Origin: Novosphingobium sp. RL4
GTDB lineage: Bacteria; Pseudomonadota; Alphaproteobacteria; Sphingomonadales; Sphingomonadaceae
Reading direction: 5' to 3'
Assembly (NCBI RefSeq): GCF_035658495.1
Contig: NZ_CP141945.1
Location: forward strand, 1,244,001 to 1,308,000
Length of the DNA: 64,000 nucleotides
Shown here: one piece after another, positions 15,750 to 24,378 of the stretch
Numbering within the stretch: position 1 is the stretch's first letter
How the letters are laid out: the number at the start of each line of letters is the position of its first letter
The notes under the pieces: model-generated
Seen by the model: the letters and a program-made list of their open reading frames with translations, nothing else
The model's database searches: none
What the model was told of the DNA's origin: nothing
Position numbers and translations under genes: made by a program

Positions 15750-16721
15750 GTGCCATCACGTCGCAGTTTCGTCGCGTCCTGCGGGGTGATGGTGGGGAGC
15801 GCGCTGCTTCCGGGTCTCGGCCGTGCGGAAACCTATCGCCGGATCCCGCAGAAGGCGTCGGCACGGGTCATCGTGGACAACGATTTCGCCGGCGATCCGG
15901 ACGGTCTGGTCGCGCTGGCGCACCAGTTACTGTCGCCCCGTACCCATACCGTGCTTGTCACTGCGTCCGCGCTCGATCCGAAGCTGCTGGGCGATGCACC
16001 TGCCGGAACCACGGCTGCTGCCGGACGCGCCGTGGCGAAGGAACTCATCCGCCGCGCGGGGGTCGCAAAGGCGCCGCCGGTGATGGCCGGATCGGAACTG
16101 CTGGGCGCCGTCCAGCCCGAGGCGAGCGCTGCGGCGCGGGCCATTGTGGCCGAGGCCATGCGCGACGATCCCCTGCCGCTCTACTTCACTTGCGGCGGCC
16201 CGCTCACCAACCTTGCGGCGGCGCTGCGCCTTGAACCGAAGATCGCCGGACGCATGACGGTGATCTGGATCGGCGGCGGCGCCTATCCGGCGGGCGGCTG
16301 GGAATACAATCTTTCCGCCGACATCGCCGCCGCACAGATCGTGATCGAGCAGTCGAAAGTGCCGGTCTGGCAGATTCCGCAGGATGCCTATCGGCAGATG
16401 CAGTTCTCGGTCGCGGAACTGGCCGAGCAGCTTCGGCCGATCTCGCCCTTCGGCGAATGGCTCTACGACCGTTTCACGACGCCGCCGTCGTTCGTCGATG
16501 TGGGCGGAAGCTGGCCGCTCGGCGACAGCCCGACCGTGTTGCTCAGCGCGATTTCGCAGGAGAGCAGCCTGCATGTCGATCTGCAAGCCCGGCGGATCAA
16601 GGCGGACTGCACGTATGGCGAGGAAATCGCGGGCCGGACCTTGCGCGTGTTCCGAACGCTGGATGCGCGGCTTACGTTCGGAGATTTCTTTGCCCTGATG
16701 CGGCTCCACGCGCGCAGGTGA
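15750..16721 (+). CDS. Tat-exported nucleoside hydrolase-like protein
   Basis: A 323-residue protein of the inosine/uridine-preferring nucleoside hydrolase fold. The Ca-binding aspartate cluster is in VDNDFAGDPDG (normally DTDxGxDD), CGGPLTNLAAAL forms the ribose pocket and EYNLSADIAAA matches the family EFN...D element. The N-terminus PSRRSFVASCGVMVGSALLPG followed by LGRA is a twin-arginine signal peptide, so the folded enzyme should be exported to the periplasm. GTG 15750 is chosen because GGGAGAGG lies at the right distance and it leaves the signal peptide compact; ATG 15723 is the longer option. It is unusual for this family, which is mostly cytosolic in bacteria. It may release sugars or bases from nucleosides or other N-glycosides outside the cell. 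Confidence 0.8.
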   Translation: MPSRRSFVASCGVMVGSALLPGLGRAETYRRIPQKASARVIVDNDFAGDPDGLVALAHQLLSPRTHTVLVTASALDPKLLGDAPAGTTAAAGRAVAKELIRRAGVAKAPPVMAGSELLGAVQPEASAAARAIVAEAMRDDPLPLYFTCGGPLTNLAAALRLEPKIAGRMTVIWIGGGAYPAGGWEYNLSADIAAAQIVIEQSKVPVWQIPQDAYRQMQFSVAELAEQLRPISPFGEWLYDRFTTPPSFVDVGGSWPLGDSPTVLLSAISQESSLHVDLQARRIKADCTYGEEIAGRTLRVFRTLDARLTFGDFFALMRLHARR

Positions 16722-16729
16722 AGTTTAGC

Positions 16730-17020
16730 TCAGCAGGCCTGCACGAAATGCTCGACCGAGGGGGCTTCGACGAAGAAGGGTCCTGCCAGCGCGCGCCAGG
16801 CCTGAAAACCTTCGGACTCGCGGAAATCGACCATGTGGGCCTCTACGCTCTCCCAGCCGACCACGAGGTGATAGCGCGCGGGATTCTCCACCGAGCGGTG
16901 CAGTGCGAAGGAGACGAAGCCCTTGGCCGCTTCGAAATGCGGGCGGGCCTTGGCAACGGCCGCCTCGAAGGTGGCGGCGCGCGCCGGGTCGATGGTGAGG
17001 GTGGCGATTTCGTGGATCAC
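16730..17020 (-). CDS. ABM-domain (antibiotic biosynthesis monooxygenase-like) protein
   Basis: A 96-residue single-domain protein with the dimeric ferredoxin-like ABM fold: IHEIATLTIDPARAATFEAA, then a helix, KGFVSFALHRSVENP, and YHLVVGWESVEAHM. Members include cofactor-free quinone-forming monooxygenases, haem-degrading enzymes and proteins of unknown activity. Its GTG start (17020) overlaps the stop of the VOC gene in a GTGA junction, and it is the last gene of the leftward HisD-like operon. A role in oxidising or rearranging a phenolic or polyketide-like intermediate is plausible but not shown. Confidence 0.8.
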   Translation of the reverse strand: MIHEIATLTIDPARAATFEAAVAKARPHFEAAKGFVSFALHRSVENPARYHLVVGWESVEAHMVDFRESEGFQAWRALAGPFFVEAPSVEHFVQAC

Positions 17021-17424
17021 AGGCTCGGCTCCTCGACGAATTCGATCAGGTTGCCCGCGCAGTCGCGGATGAAGCAGCCCTTGCCGAAGGCCTCCCGCAC
17101 CACGAATGCCACGTCCGCGTGCTTTTCCGCCATTTCCGTCAGGAACACTTCGAGGTCTTCCACCCGGAAGGCAACGTGCTTGTTGCCATGGGTCTTGAGA
17201 TCGCGCGGGGGGAAGCGGCGGTCTTCGGGGAGGGCGGCGGCACCTTCCACCTCGAAGATCTCGAACCGCAGCGGGCCCTTGCGGACCATGGCGGTGCGGG
17301 ATTTCGCCGCCTCGATATAGAACTTTTTCTCGACCTCGAAGCCGAGCACGCGGCCGTACCAGTCGATCGCCTCGTCAAGGCTGGGGACGGAAACGCCGCC
17401 GTGGTGGAAGGTGAATTCGGCCAT
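17017..17424 (-). CDS. Single-domain VOC (glyoxalase-like) protein
   Basis: A 135-residue VOC protein, from ATG 17424. The first beta-alpha-beta-beta-beta half starts FTFHHGGVSVPSLDEAIDWY, with His in the first strand, and contains RFEIFEVEG. The second half holds THGNKHVAFRVEDLEVFL and GCFIRDCAGNLIEFVE, with Glu at the usual last metal position. Such proteins include glyoxalases, epimerases, fosfomycin-type transferases and small dioxygenases. It overlaps the ABM gene by four bases and starts six bases after the stop of the hydrolase, so it belongs to the same transcript. The open frame runs further upstream into the hydrolase gene but without sense. Confidence 0.82.
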   Translation of the reverse strand: MAEFTFHHGGVSVPSLDEAIDWYGRVLGFEVEKKFYIEAAKSRTAMVRKGPLRFEIFEVEGAAALPEDRRFPPRDLKTHGNKHVAFRVEDLEVFLTEMAEKHADVAFVVREAFGKGCFIRDCAGNLIEFVEEPSL

Positions 17425-17429
17425 CTGGA

Positions 17430-18581
17430 TCAGCCCATTTCCGAGAAGGTTTCGGCACACCAGTCGGCGATATAGTCGCGCATGCCGGTGCCGTTGTCGG
17501 CGCCGCAGTGCTCTACCTCGAAATCCTTCCTGGTGAAGATGCGGAGCGTGCGCCTGGGGCTGTTCACCGCCTGATCGTAGCTGAGCTGCGCGTTGAAGGC
17601 GGGGATCTGGCGGTCGTTCTCGCCGTGGGTGACGAGGAAGGGCACGCGGATTTTCTCCACCTGCCCGTCGAGCGTGATCTGGTCGGCATATTCGAGGAAA
17701 GCGTCGCGGTCTTCGATGCCGAAGACCCACATGACGTGATCCCAGTAGTGCGGCACCGGGTTCTCGCCCTCGTTGGCGAGGCGCTCGCGCTGGCGGCGGC
17801 CCCAGACGTGGTTGGCGCCCATCACCGCGCAGAGCGCATAGCGCGGCTCGTTGGCGGCGATGCGCGGCGCGTGATAGCCGCCGAAGGAGAGGCCGAAAAT
17901 GCCGATCCGGTCGTGGATCACATCGCTGCGCGTCAGCAGGTATTCGAGCGCGGGCGTGCCCCAGCGCTCACCGTCGAACACGGCGGGAAGGCGGCGCTTG
18001 CGGATTGCCTCGCCGGTGCCGGGCTGGTCCACGAACAGGGTGTTCATCCCCCGCTCCAGGTTCGACTGGCCATGGCCCGCCATGCAGACCTGCTCCTTCA
18101 TCGAATCGAGCCCGTTGACCGAGACCAGCGTGGGGCGCGGCGTGCCCGAACCGTCGTGGACGAAAATGGCGGTGTAGGCGCCGTCCTCGTAGGGAATTTC
18201 CACTTTGTCGACATGCAGCCCGCGCAGCTTCGCGCCCCTGTGGAACAGCTCCAGACCCTTGTCATAGGCCGCCCAGCGCGGGGCATAGTCGCGGCTCTGC
18301 ATCCGTTCGGCAGCGAGGTAGTAGCCGGAGGCGCGCAAGTACTTGGTGCCGGCGGAGAGCAGGTAACCGGCGGCCTCGTCGCCTTCCGCATTGGCCGTGA
18401 CCTGATCGGCGACGGCGATCCAGCTATCGAACATCTGCGCGGAACCGGCATCGGCGCCGGCCTTGCTCGCTTCCATGATCGGGCGGTTGGCCTCGTCGAT
18501 CTCACCATAATTGCCGCCACAGGCGAGCGCGAGGTTGGTGGCGAGGTTCCAGACGTAGTTTCCGGGGAACGGTTCGAACAT
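17430..18581 (-). CDS. Alpha/beta hydrolase, C-C or ester hydrolase type
   Basis: A 383-residue hydrolase with an N-terminal helical domain of about 125 residues and a catalytic alpha/beta domain. The nucleophile elbow is GLSFGGY (S232), the acid is D323 in HGENDRQIP and the base H358 in EHCGADNGT. The oxyanion region is VNGLDSMKE. This layout, with an all-helical N-terminal cap, resembles 2,6-dihydroxypseudooxynicotine hydrolase, which cuts a carbon-carbon bond beside a ketone, and the FrsA-like esterases. In a cluster with a fumarylacetoacetase-like enzyme, cleavage of a beta-diketone or vinylogous diketone would make sense. It follows the SDR gene by 25 bp in the leftward operon. The substrate is unknown. 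Confidence 0.82.
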   Translation of the reverse strand: MFEPFPGNYVWNLATNLALACGGNYGEIDEANRPIMEASKAGADAGSAQMFDSWIAVADQVTANAEGDEAAGYLLSAGTKYLRASGYYLAAERMQSRDYAPRWAAYDKGLELFHRGAKLRGLHVDKVEIPYEDGAYTAIFVHDGSGTPRPTLVSVNGLDSMKEQVCMAGHGQSNLERGMNTLFVDQPGTGEAIRKRRLPAVFDGERWGTPALEYLLTRSDVIHDRIGIFGLSFGGYHAPRIAANEPRYALCAVMGANHVWGRRQRERLANEGENPVPHYWDHVMWVFGIEDRDAFLEYADQITLDGQVEKIRVPFLVTHGENDRQIPAFNAQLSYDQAVNSPRRTLRIFTRKDFEVEHCGADNGTGMRDYIADWCAETFSEMG

Positions 18582-18606
18582 GATTTATCCTGCGATTTTC
18601 AGATGA

Positions 18607-19362
18607 TTATTCGGCGGTCCAGCCGCCATCGACGACAAGGCTGGTGCCGGTCATCAGCGCGGAAGCGTCGGAGGCGAGGAACAGCACCGCGCCCATCAGA
18701 TCCTCCACCTGACCGATGCGGCCGAGCTTGATTTTGGAAAGCACGCTGGCTTTGAACGCCTCATCCTGGAAGAACGGCCGGGTCAGCGGGGTTTCGATGA
18801 AAGTGGGCGCGATCGTGTTGGAGCGGATGCCGTGCGGGGCAAGGTCCAGCGCCATGGCCTTGTTCATGCCCTCCAGCGCCCATTTGCTGGCGCAGTAAAG
18901 CGTGCGGTTCGGTCCGCCCACGTGCCCCATCTGGCTGCCCATGTGGATCAGGCTGCCCGGCGTGCCGGTATCGATCATCCGCGTCACGCAGGCCTGCGCC
19001 ACGAAGAAGGCGGACTTGAGATTGAGGTCGAGCACGGCGTCGTAATCGTCCTCGCTCACCTCCCACATCGGCTTGGGGCGGTTGGTGCCGGCATTGTTGA
19101 CGAGGACGTGGAACGGCGCGCGGTCCGCGAAGAATGCTGCAACGGCGCCGAGGTCCGAAACGTCGAGCGTCGCGGCCTTGGCGCCATTTCCGATCTCGGC
19201 GGCAGCCGCGTCGATCTCTGCCGAGGTGCGGGCGACCAGGGTGACCTCCGCGCCCGCTGCCGCCAGTGCGGCCGCGGCGCCAAGGCCGATGCCCCGGCCC
19301 GCCCCGGTCACCAGAGCCCGCCGCCCGTCAAGGCGCAGGCTTGGCGTTTGCGGGATCGCCAT
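18607..19362 (-). CDS. Short-chain dehydrogenase in the HisD-like operon
   Basis: A 251-residue classical SDR, starting at ATG 19362, two bases after the stop of the HisD-like gene. The cofactor motif is TGAGRGIG, the second strand TLVARTS has Arg rather than Asp, suggesting NADP, and NNAG, the Ser of HMGSQMG, and YCASK form the active site. The C-terminus is the usual LMTGTSLVVDGG. It probably oxidises or reduces an alcohol or ketone in the same pathway as its upstream partner: HisD-like enzymes take an alcohol to the acid, and the SDR would handle a second hydroxyl. No further specificity can be read. Confidence 0.85.
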   Translation of the reverse strand: MAIPQTPSLRLDGRRALVTGAGRGIGLGAAAALAAAGAEVTLVARTSAEIDAAAAEIGNGAKAATLDVSDLGAVAAFFADRAPFHVLVNNAGTNRPKPMWEVSEDDYDAVLDLNLKSAFFVAQACVTRMIDTGTPGSLIHMGSQMGHVGGPNRTLYCASKWALEGMNKAMALDLAPHGIRSNTIAPTFIETPLTRPFFQDEAFKASVLSKIKLGRIGQVEDLMGAVLFLASDASALMTGTSLVVDGGWTAE

Positions 19363-19364
19363 GG

Positions 19365-20696
19365 TCAGGCTGCCGTTTCGGGCGTCGGTTCGGCCTGACC
19401 GGCATAAGGCACGTTGCGCCCGCCAAAGCGGCGCACGCGGATATTCGCCTGCTCGCCGTGCCCCGCGAAGCCCTCCAGCGCACAGAGGCGCGAGCAATAT
19501 TCGCCGATCAGCGCCGAAGCCTCATCGGTGGTGACGCGCTGGTAGGTGCAGGTCTTCAGGAATTTGCCGACCCACAAGCCTCCCGTGTAGCGCGCGGACT
19601 TCTTCGTCGGCAGCGTGTGGTTGGTGCCGATCACCTTGTCGCCGAAGCTGACATTGGTGCGGCTCCCCAGGAACAGCGCGCCGTAATTGGTCATGTTCTG
19701 GAGGAAGTAGTCCGGATCGGCGGTCATCACCTGCACGTGCTCGCTGGCGATCTCGTCGGCGATGTTGACCATCTCCTCGTAGCTGTCGGCCACGATCACT
19801 TCGCCGAAGTTCTCCCAGGCCTTGCGGGCATGATCGGCGGTGGGGAGGATCTGGAGCAGTCGCTCGATCTCGGCCATGGTGGCGCGGGCGAACTTCTCGG
19901 AATTGGTCAGCAGCACGCCGGGGCTGTCAGGCCCGTGCTCGACTTGCCCGAGGATATCGGTGGCGGCGATTTCGGGGTCGCAGCCGATCTCGTCGGCAAT
20001 GATCAGCGTTTCGGTCGGCCCGGCGAAGAGGTCGATGCCGACGCGGCCGAAAAGCTGGCGCTTGGCTTCGGCGACGAAGGCATTGCCGGGGCCGACGAGG
20101 ATATCGACCGGATCGATGCTCTGCGTGCCGATCGCCATCGCGCCGACGGCCTGAATGCCGCCCAGCGCATAGATCGCATCGGCCCCGGCCATGGCTTGGG
20201 CTGCGACAATGGCGCGCGCCGGCTTGCCCTGGAACGGCGGGGCGCAGGTCACGACGCGCTTTACCCCCGCGACCTTAGCGGTGATCACCGACATGTGTGC
20301 GGAGGCGAGCAGCGGATACTTGCCGCCGGGCACGTAGCAGCCGGCCGAACCGAGCGGAATGTTCCTGTGGCCCAGCACGACGCCGGGCAGCGTCTCGACT
20401 TCTACGTCCTTCATCGAATCTCGCTGGATCTGTGCGAAGTTCTTCACTTGTGCCTGCGCGAAGTCGATGTCCTTGCGTTCCTGCGGGCTCAGGCTGTCGA
20501 CGCAGGCGTCGATCTCGGCCTGCGAAAGGCGATAGTCGTCGCGGTCCCAGCCGTCGAACTTGATGGACATCTCGCGCACCGCTTCGTCGCCGCGCTTCTC
20601 GATATCGGCAAGCGCCGCCTCGACGATGTCGCGAACCTTGCGATCCGCGTCTGCCTTTGCCTCGGCAGTGGCGCCGCGCTTCAGCCAGGTGGCCAT
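19365..20696 (-). CDS. HisD-like NAD-dependent alcohol dehydrogenase (not histidine synthesis)
   Basis: A 443-residue member of the histidinol dehydrogenase family, which oxidises a primary alcohol to the carboxylate in two NAD-linked steps at a zinc site. Family residues are kept: Gln and His of [12 protein letters not shown], the Glu-His pair of IASEHVQV, the Asp of SFGDK with NHTLPT, and a C-terminal His in FAGHGEQAN. There are no other his genes here, and the neighbours are catabolic, so it belongs to the paralogues used for other alcohols, such as sulfopropanediol dehydrogenase HpsN. ATG 20696 follows GGGAGA. It heads the leftward operon, divergent from the fumarylacetoacetase-like operon, with a complex inverted repeat in the gap. 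Confidence 0.85.
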   Translation of the reverse strand: MATWLKRGATAEAKADADRKVRDIVEAALADIEKRGDEAVREMSIKFDGWDRDDYRLSQAEIDACVDSLSPQERKDIDFAQAQVKNFAQIQRDSMKDVEVETLPGVVLGHRNIPLGSAGCYVPGGKYPLLASAHMSVITAKVAGVKRVVTCAPPFQGKPARAIVAAQAMAGADAIYALGGIQAVGAMAIGTQSIDPVDILVGPGNAFVAEAKRQLFGRVGIDLFAGPTETLIIADEIGCDPEIAATDILGQVEHGPDSPGVLLTNSEKFARATMAEIERLLQILPTADHARKAWENFGEVIVADSYEEMVNIADEIASEHVQVMTADPDYFLQNMTNYGALFLGSRTNVSFGDKVIGTNHTLPTKKSARYTGGLWVGKFLKTCTYQRVTTDEASALIGEYCSRLCALEGFAGHGEQANIRVRRFGGRNVPYAGQAEPTPETAA

Positions 20697-20765
20697 TGTA
20701 TTCTCCCGATCCGGTGTGACGTGATTTTCATCGGACCTAGCGCCGGCGGGCGAGCGGGGACCATC

Positions 20766-20799
20766 GCATGTTATCGATGGCTTGCTATCGATCCTATGC
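20766..20799. promoter_or_regulatory. 34-bp compound inverted repeat between divergent operons
   Basis: The element begins with GCAT and ends with ATGC, and each half holds an ATCGAT, itself palindromic, placed symmetrically (GCATnnnATCGAT ... ATCGATnnnATGC). It lies in the 173-bp gap between the HisD-like and fumarylacetoacetase-like genes. It looks like an operator for a dimer or tetramer regulating both operons. No regulator gene is adjacent, so the protein is unknown. Confidence 0.45.
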
Positions 20800-20869
20800 C
20801 GTTGTTGCCGCAGGGGGGCTTCGCTAGCCGTTCTTCCAAGCAAAGAGCATTCCGGGAGAACAAGGAACA

Positions 20870-21814
20870 ATGCGCCTCGCCACTCTCGATGACGGCACCC
20901 CCGACGGGCGCCTCGTCGTCGTTTCGCCCGAGGGCGACCGTTTCGCGCCTGCGCCTGTGGATACGCTGCAACAGACGATGGAAAGCTGGGCCTTCGTCGC
21001 ACCCGTGCTGGCCGAGATTTCGGAATTTCCCGAAGCGCTGGATGCCGCGCTGCTGCGCGCGCCGCTGCCGCGTGCGTGGCAGTGGCTCGATGGCTCGGCC
21101 TTCGCCTGCCACGGCGAACTGATGGACAAGGCACTCGGCGTGGTGCCGGTGAAGACCGGCAAGCCGCTGATGTATCAGGGTACTTCCGACAAGTTCTACG
21201 GCCCTGCCGAGGACGTGCGTTTCCTCAGCGAAGAGAACGGCATCGATTTCGAAGGCGAGTTCGGCGTGATCGTCGACGCCGTGCCGATGGGGACCTCCGC
21301 CGAAGACTGCATGAAGCACATCCGCCTGATCGTGCAGATCAACGACTGGTCGCTGCGCAAACTGGCCGGGCCGGAGATGAAGACCGGCTTCGGCTGGGTT
21401 CAGGCCAAGCCGCCCTGTTCGATGGCGCCCTTCGCGGTCACGCCGGAAGAACTGGGCGGTGCGTGGCGCAATGGCCGCGTCTGCATGGACCTCTTGGTGG
21501 ACTGGAACGGCCAGCGCTTTGGCGCCGCCAATGGCGAGCCGATGGGGCATGGTTTCCACGAGCTGGTCGCCCACGCCTGTGCCACGCGCGATCTGGTGGC
21601 GGGCACGGTGATCGGATCGGGCACCGTTTCCAATGAGAATTACCGCGAGATCGGCTCCTCCTGCATCGCCGAGCGGCGCGGGATCGAACTGGTCGATTTC
21701 GGAGAGCCCCGCACCGAATTCATGCGCTTTGGCGACACCGTGCGGATGCAGGGAACCCTTGCCGATGGCCGCGCGCCGTTCGGCGTCATCGAACAGAAGG
21801 TCGTAAAGGCATGA
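20870..21814 (+). CDS. Fumarylacetoacetate hydrolase family protein
   Basis: A 314-residue protein. An N-terminal beta domain (about 1-85) precedes the FAH catalytic fold. Metal-binding acids are in [12 protein letters not shown] and the conserved region ends in [13 protein letters not shown]. The family hydrolyses C-C bonds in acylpyruvates, fumarylacetoacetate or homoprotocatechuate products, or acts as decarboxylase or hydratase on similar oxo-acids. The longer N-terminal domain and [11 protein letters not shown] segment make it closest to the fumarylacetoacetase-like subgroup. ATG 20870 follows AAGGAA. It overlaps the cupin gene by four bases (ATGA). In this operon it probably carries out the last carbon-carbon cleavage of the pathway. 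Confidence 0.85.
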   Translation: MRLATLDDGTPDGRLVVVSPEGDRFAPAPVDTLQQTMESWAFVAPVLAEISEFPEALDAALLRAPLPRAWQWLDGSAFACHGELMDKALGVVPVKTGKPLMYQGTSDKFYGPAEDVRFLSEENGIDFEGEFGVIVDAVPMGTSAEDCMKHIRLIVQINDWSLRKLAGPEMKTGFGWVQAKPPCSMAPFAVTPEELGGAWRNGRVCMDLLVDWNGQRFGAANGEPMGHGFHELVAHACATRDLVAGTVIGSGTVSNENYREIGSSCIAERRGIELVDFGEPRTEFMRFGDTVRMQGTLADGRAPFGVIEQKVVKA

Positions 21815-22359
21815 GTGAAGTTCTTTCCGATTCCGGCCTGCCGCCGATCCAGCGCGTCGTTACCGGGCATGATGCGCAAGGCCGCGCGGTGTTCCGCTCT
21901 GAGGACGTGACGCCAACGAAGATGATCCCCTCGGGCGATGCCTCGTTCCTGACGATCTGGACCACCGCCACTGTACCTGCGGACAACAACGACGAGACCG
22001 AAGGCCGCGAACGCCCCACCGGCACCACGCTCGAAGGTGGATCGGTGATCCGCGTGGTCGATATGCTGCCGGGCAAGCAGAGCCCTATGCACCGCACCAA
22101 CTCGATCGACTACGGCATCGTGCTGAAGGGCGCGATCGAACTGGAGCTGGAAGACGGCCGCAAGACGATTGTGCGCGAAGGCGGCATCATCGTCCAGCGC
22201 GGGACCAACCATCTCTGGCGCAATACTACCGCAGAGGTTTGCCGGATCGCCTTCATCCTGATCGAGGCACCGGCCTATCTCCACAACGGCGTGCCGCTGG
22301 ACGAGGCCAAGCCCGAGCAGGTCGATCCGGTCTACAACGCGGCGGCGGACAAGGGCTGA
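21811..22359 (+). CDS. Cupin-domain protein
   Basis: A 182-residue single-domain cupin. The first metal motif is in SPMHRTNSIDYGIVLKGAIELELEDG (split: MHRTNSIDYG, then LKGAIELE) and the second in IIVQRGTNHLWRN. An N-terminal strand region of about 70 residues precedes the barrel. Such cupins can be dioxygenases, isomerases or binding proteins. It overlaps the FAH gene before it by four bases and shares one base with the following SDR start (TGATG), so all three are co-translated. A metal-dependent isomerase or dioxygenase acting just before the C-C hydrolase would be consistent, but this is inference. Confidence 0.82.
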   Translation: MSEVLSDSGLPPIQRVVTGHDAQGRAVFRSEDVTPTKMIPSGDASFLTIWTTATVPADNNDETEGRERPTGTTLEGGSVIRVVDMLPGKQSPMHRTNSIDYGIVLKGAIELELEDGRKTIVREGGIIVQRGTNHLWRNTTAEVCRIAFILIEAPAYLHNGVPLDEAKPEQVDPVYNAAADKG

Positions 22360-23108
22360 TGTTCGACCTCTCCGGCAAAAGCGCGATCGTCACCGGCTCC
22401 ACACGCGGGATCGGGCGTGCCATTGCCGAGGGGCTGATCGCACAAGGCGCGCGCGTGGTGATCTCCAGCGAGGATGCGCAGGACACCGCACGCGTCGCTG
22501 CCGAACTCGAGATGCCGGGCCAGCCTTGCGATGTGACCGACGATGCGGCGCTGGTCGCTTTGGTGGATCGCGCGGTGGCTGAATTCGGCGGGCTGGACGT
22601 GCTTGTCTGCAATGCCGGGATCACCGGCAGGGCGGGGCCTTTCGCCGATCTCGACATGGCCGACTATGCCCGTGTCATGGCGATCAATCTTACCAGTCAG
22701 GTCGCGCTCTGCAATCTGGCCCTGCCGAAAATCGCGGAGCGCGGCGGCGGGGTTGCGGTGCTGGTTTCCAGCCTTTCGGGGCTGAGGGGCAACGGGCGAA
22801 TCAACGCTTATGCTCTCGCCAAGGCGGGTGTTGCGCAACTGGCGCGTAATCTGGCGGTGGAGTGGGGGCCGCGCGGGGTGCGCGTGAATGCGATCTCGCC
22901 CGGTTTCATCGCAACCGAACTGTCAGGACCTTTGCTGGCGGACGAGGCCTTCATGGCCCGCCGCATGGCGATGACGCCGCTTCGCCGCCCCGGCATGCCG
23001 CAGGAGGTCGCAGGCGCTGCCGTGTTCCTGGCTTCCGACGCAGGGGCTTTCGTCACCGGGCACAACCTCGTGGTGGACGGCGGCACGCTGATAACCGACG
23101 GTAGCTGA
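22359..23108 (+). CDS. Short-chain dehydrogenase, coupled to the cupin gene
   Basis: A 249-residue classical SDR starting at ATG 22359, which overlaps the cupin stop by one base. TGSTRGIG binds the cofactor, NAG is in VCNAGITG, and the active site is Ser of VLVSSLSG with YALAK. The C-terminus FVTGHNLVVDGG is typical. It resembles beta-ketoacyl reductase-like SDRs. It is the third gene of the rightward operon; a 55-bp gap then separates it from the MFS gene. Confidence 0.85.
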   Translation: MFDLSGKSAIVTGSTRGIGRAIAEGLIAQGARVVISSEDAQDTARVAAELEMPGQPCDVTDDAALVALVDRAVAEFGGLDVLVCNAGITGRAGPFADLDMADYARVMAINLTSQVALCNLALPKIAERGGGVAVLVSSLSGLRGNGRINAYALAKAGVAQLARNLAVEWGPRGVRVNAISPGFIATELSGPLLADEAFMARRMAMTPLRRPGMPQEVAGAAVFLASDAGAFVTGHNLVVDGGTLITDGS

Positions 23109-23163
23109 AAAAAGCGCTTTGATATCAGGCCGGAAAGAGAACCGGCCGAAGGAAAGGGAGAGA

Positions 23164-24378
23164 ATGACACGCCATCATGAGCCGGGCATGCTGACCGGCA
23201 TCTCGCTGCTGCTGCCGATCACGCTGACAACGATGGCGATCGTGCTGTTGACGCCGATCATCCCCGATCTGATGGCGCATTACCGCACGGTACCCGGACA
23301 CGAATACTGGGTGCCGATGGTCCTGACGTTGCCTTCGCTCTGCGTGGCGCTGCTCTGTCCGCTCGCAGGGATGCTGGGCGACTGGTTCGGCCGGCGGCGC
23401 CTCCTGTTGGCCGCATTCCTGCTCTATGCGGTTGTTGGCGTCATGCCGGTCTTCCTGACCGACCTCACGCATATCCTGATCTCGCGCGTGGGCGTGGGGA
23501 TTGCCGAAGCGCTGATCTACGTTCTTTCGACGACGATGATCGGCGACTATTACAAGGGTGCCTCGCGGGACAAATGGCTGGCGGCGCAGACCGCCTTCGC
23601 CTCGATGTCGGCGCTGCTCTTCTTCAACCTCGGCGGTATCATGGGCGAGGGTGGCTGGCGCACGCCGTTCTGGGCCTATGCCTCGGCGCTGGGGATGTTT
23701 GTCCTGGTCTGGAAGTTCACCTGGGAGCCCTCGGGGGACGGCTCCGGGGAAGAGGGCGCCGATACAGCGCCGCATAACCGCTCTTGGGAGGGGTTCCCCT
23801 GGGCAAGGATGGCGATGATCGTTGCCATTACCGTCTACGGTTCGGTGTTCTTCTATACGGTGCAGATTCAGGCACCGAGCGGGCTTGCCGAACTGGGCCT
23901 CGCCAGCCCGGCCGAGCGAGGTTTCCTGACCTCGATCGCTTCGATCGGCGTGCCGCTGGGCACCTTCCTCTATTCGCGGCTGGGCCGTAAGTGGTCTGTC
24001 GGCAGGCTGCTGCTCCTTGAATTCGCGCTGCTCTCGATGGGCTTCATGCTGATGGCCCGGTCTGGCGCGGTGCCGGGCTTTCTCGCCGGGTGCTTCGTCA
24101 ACCAGGTAGGCGCGGGCCTGCTTCTGCCGACCTTGCTGGTGTGGTCCATGTCGATCCTGAAGTTCGAATTCCGTGGACGCGGAACCGGCTTCTGGCAATC
24201 GGCTTTCGCTTTCGGCCAGTTCCTTTCGCCCATCGTGGTGACCTTCGCGGGCCAGCGCACCGGGGGGCTGCTCGGCGCTTTCTCGGTGCTCTCGATAGCG
24301 GCGCTGGGCGGCGTGATCGTCGCCTTGCTGGCTGCGCGCGCGTCTCATGGCAGGAACGGAGCGATGGCGCATGGCTGA
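23164..24378 (+). CDS. MFS transporter of the second catabolic island
   Basis: A 404-residue, twelve-segment major facilitator protein. The loop after segment 2 is AGMLGDWFGRRRLL, the classic MFS signature, and segment 5 is followed by GDYYKGASRDKWLA. ATG 23164 follows AAGGGAGAG; the upstream in-frame ATG 23119 has no good ribosome site. Its last eight bases overlap the next SDR gene (ATGGCTGA). It probably imports the substrate degraded by the two divergent operons. It is the only transporter in this island; there is no TonB receptor beside it. Confidence 0.85.
   Translation: MTRHHEPGMLTGISLLLPITLTTMAIVLLTPIIPDLMAHYRTVPGHEYWVPMVLTLPSLCVALLCPLAGMLGDWFGRRRLLLAAFLLYAVVGVMPVFLTDLTHILISRVGVGIAEALIYVLSTTMIGDYYKGASRDKWLAAQTAFASMSALLFFNLGGIMGEGGWRTPFWAYASALGMFVLVWKFTWEPSGDGSGEEGADTAPHNRSWEGFPWARMAMIVAITVYGSVFFYTVQIQAPSGLAELGLASPAERGFLTSIASIGVPLGTFLYSRLGRKWSVGRLLLLEFALLSMGFMLMARSGAVPGFLAGCFVNQVGAGLLLPTLLVWSMSILKFEFRGRGTGFWQSAFAFGQFLSPIVVTFAGQRTGGLLGAFSVLSIAALGGVIVALLAARASHGRNGAMAHG

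Noticed and set aside
19365..20696. Histidine biosynthesis hisD
   Set aside because: No other his genes are nearby, and the gene heads a catabolic operon with an SDR and hydrolases; a paralogue for another alcohol is more likely.
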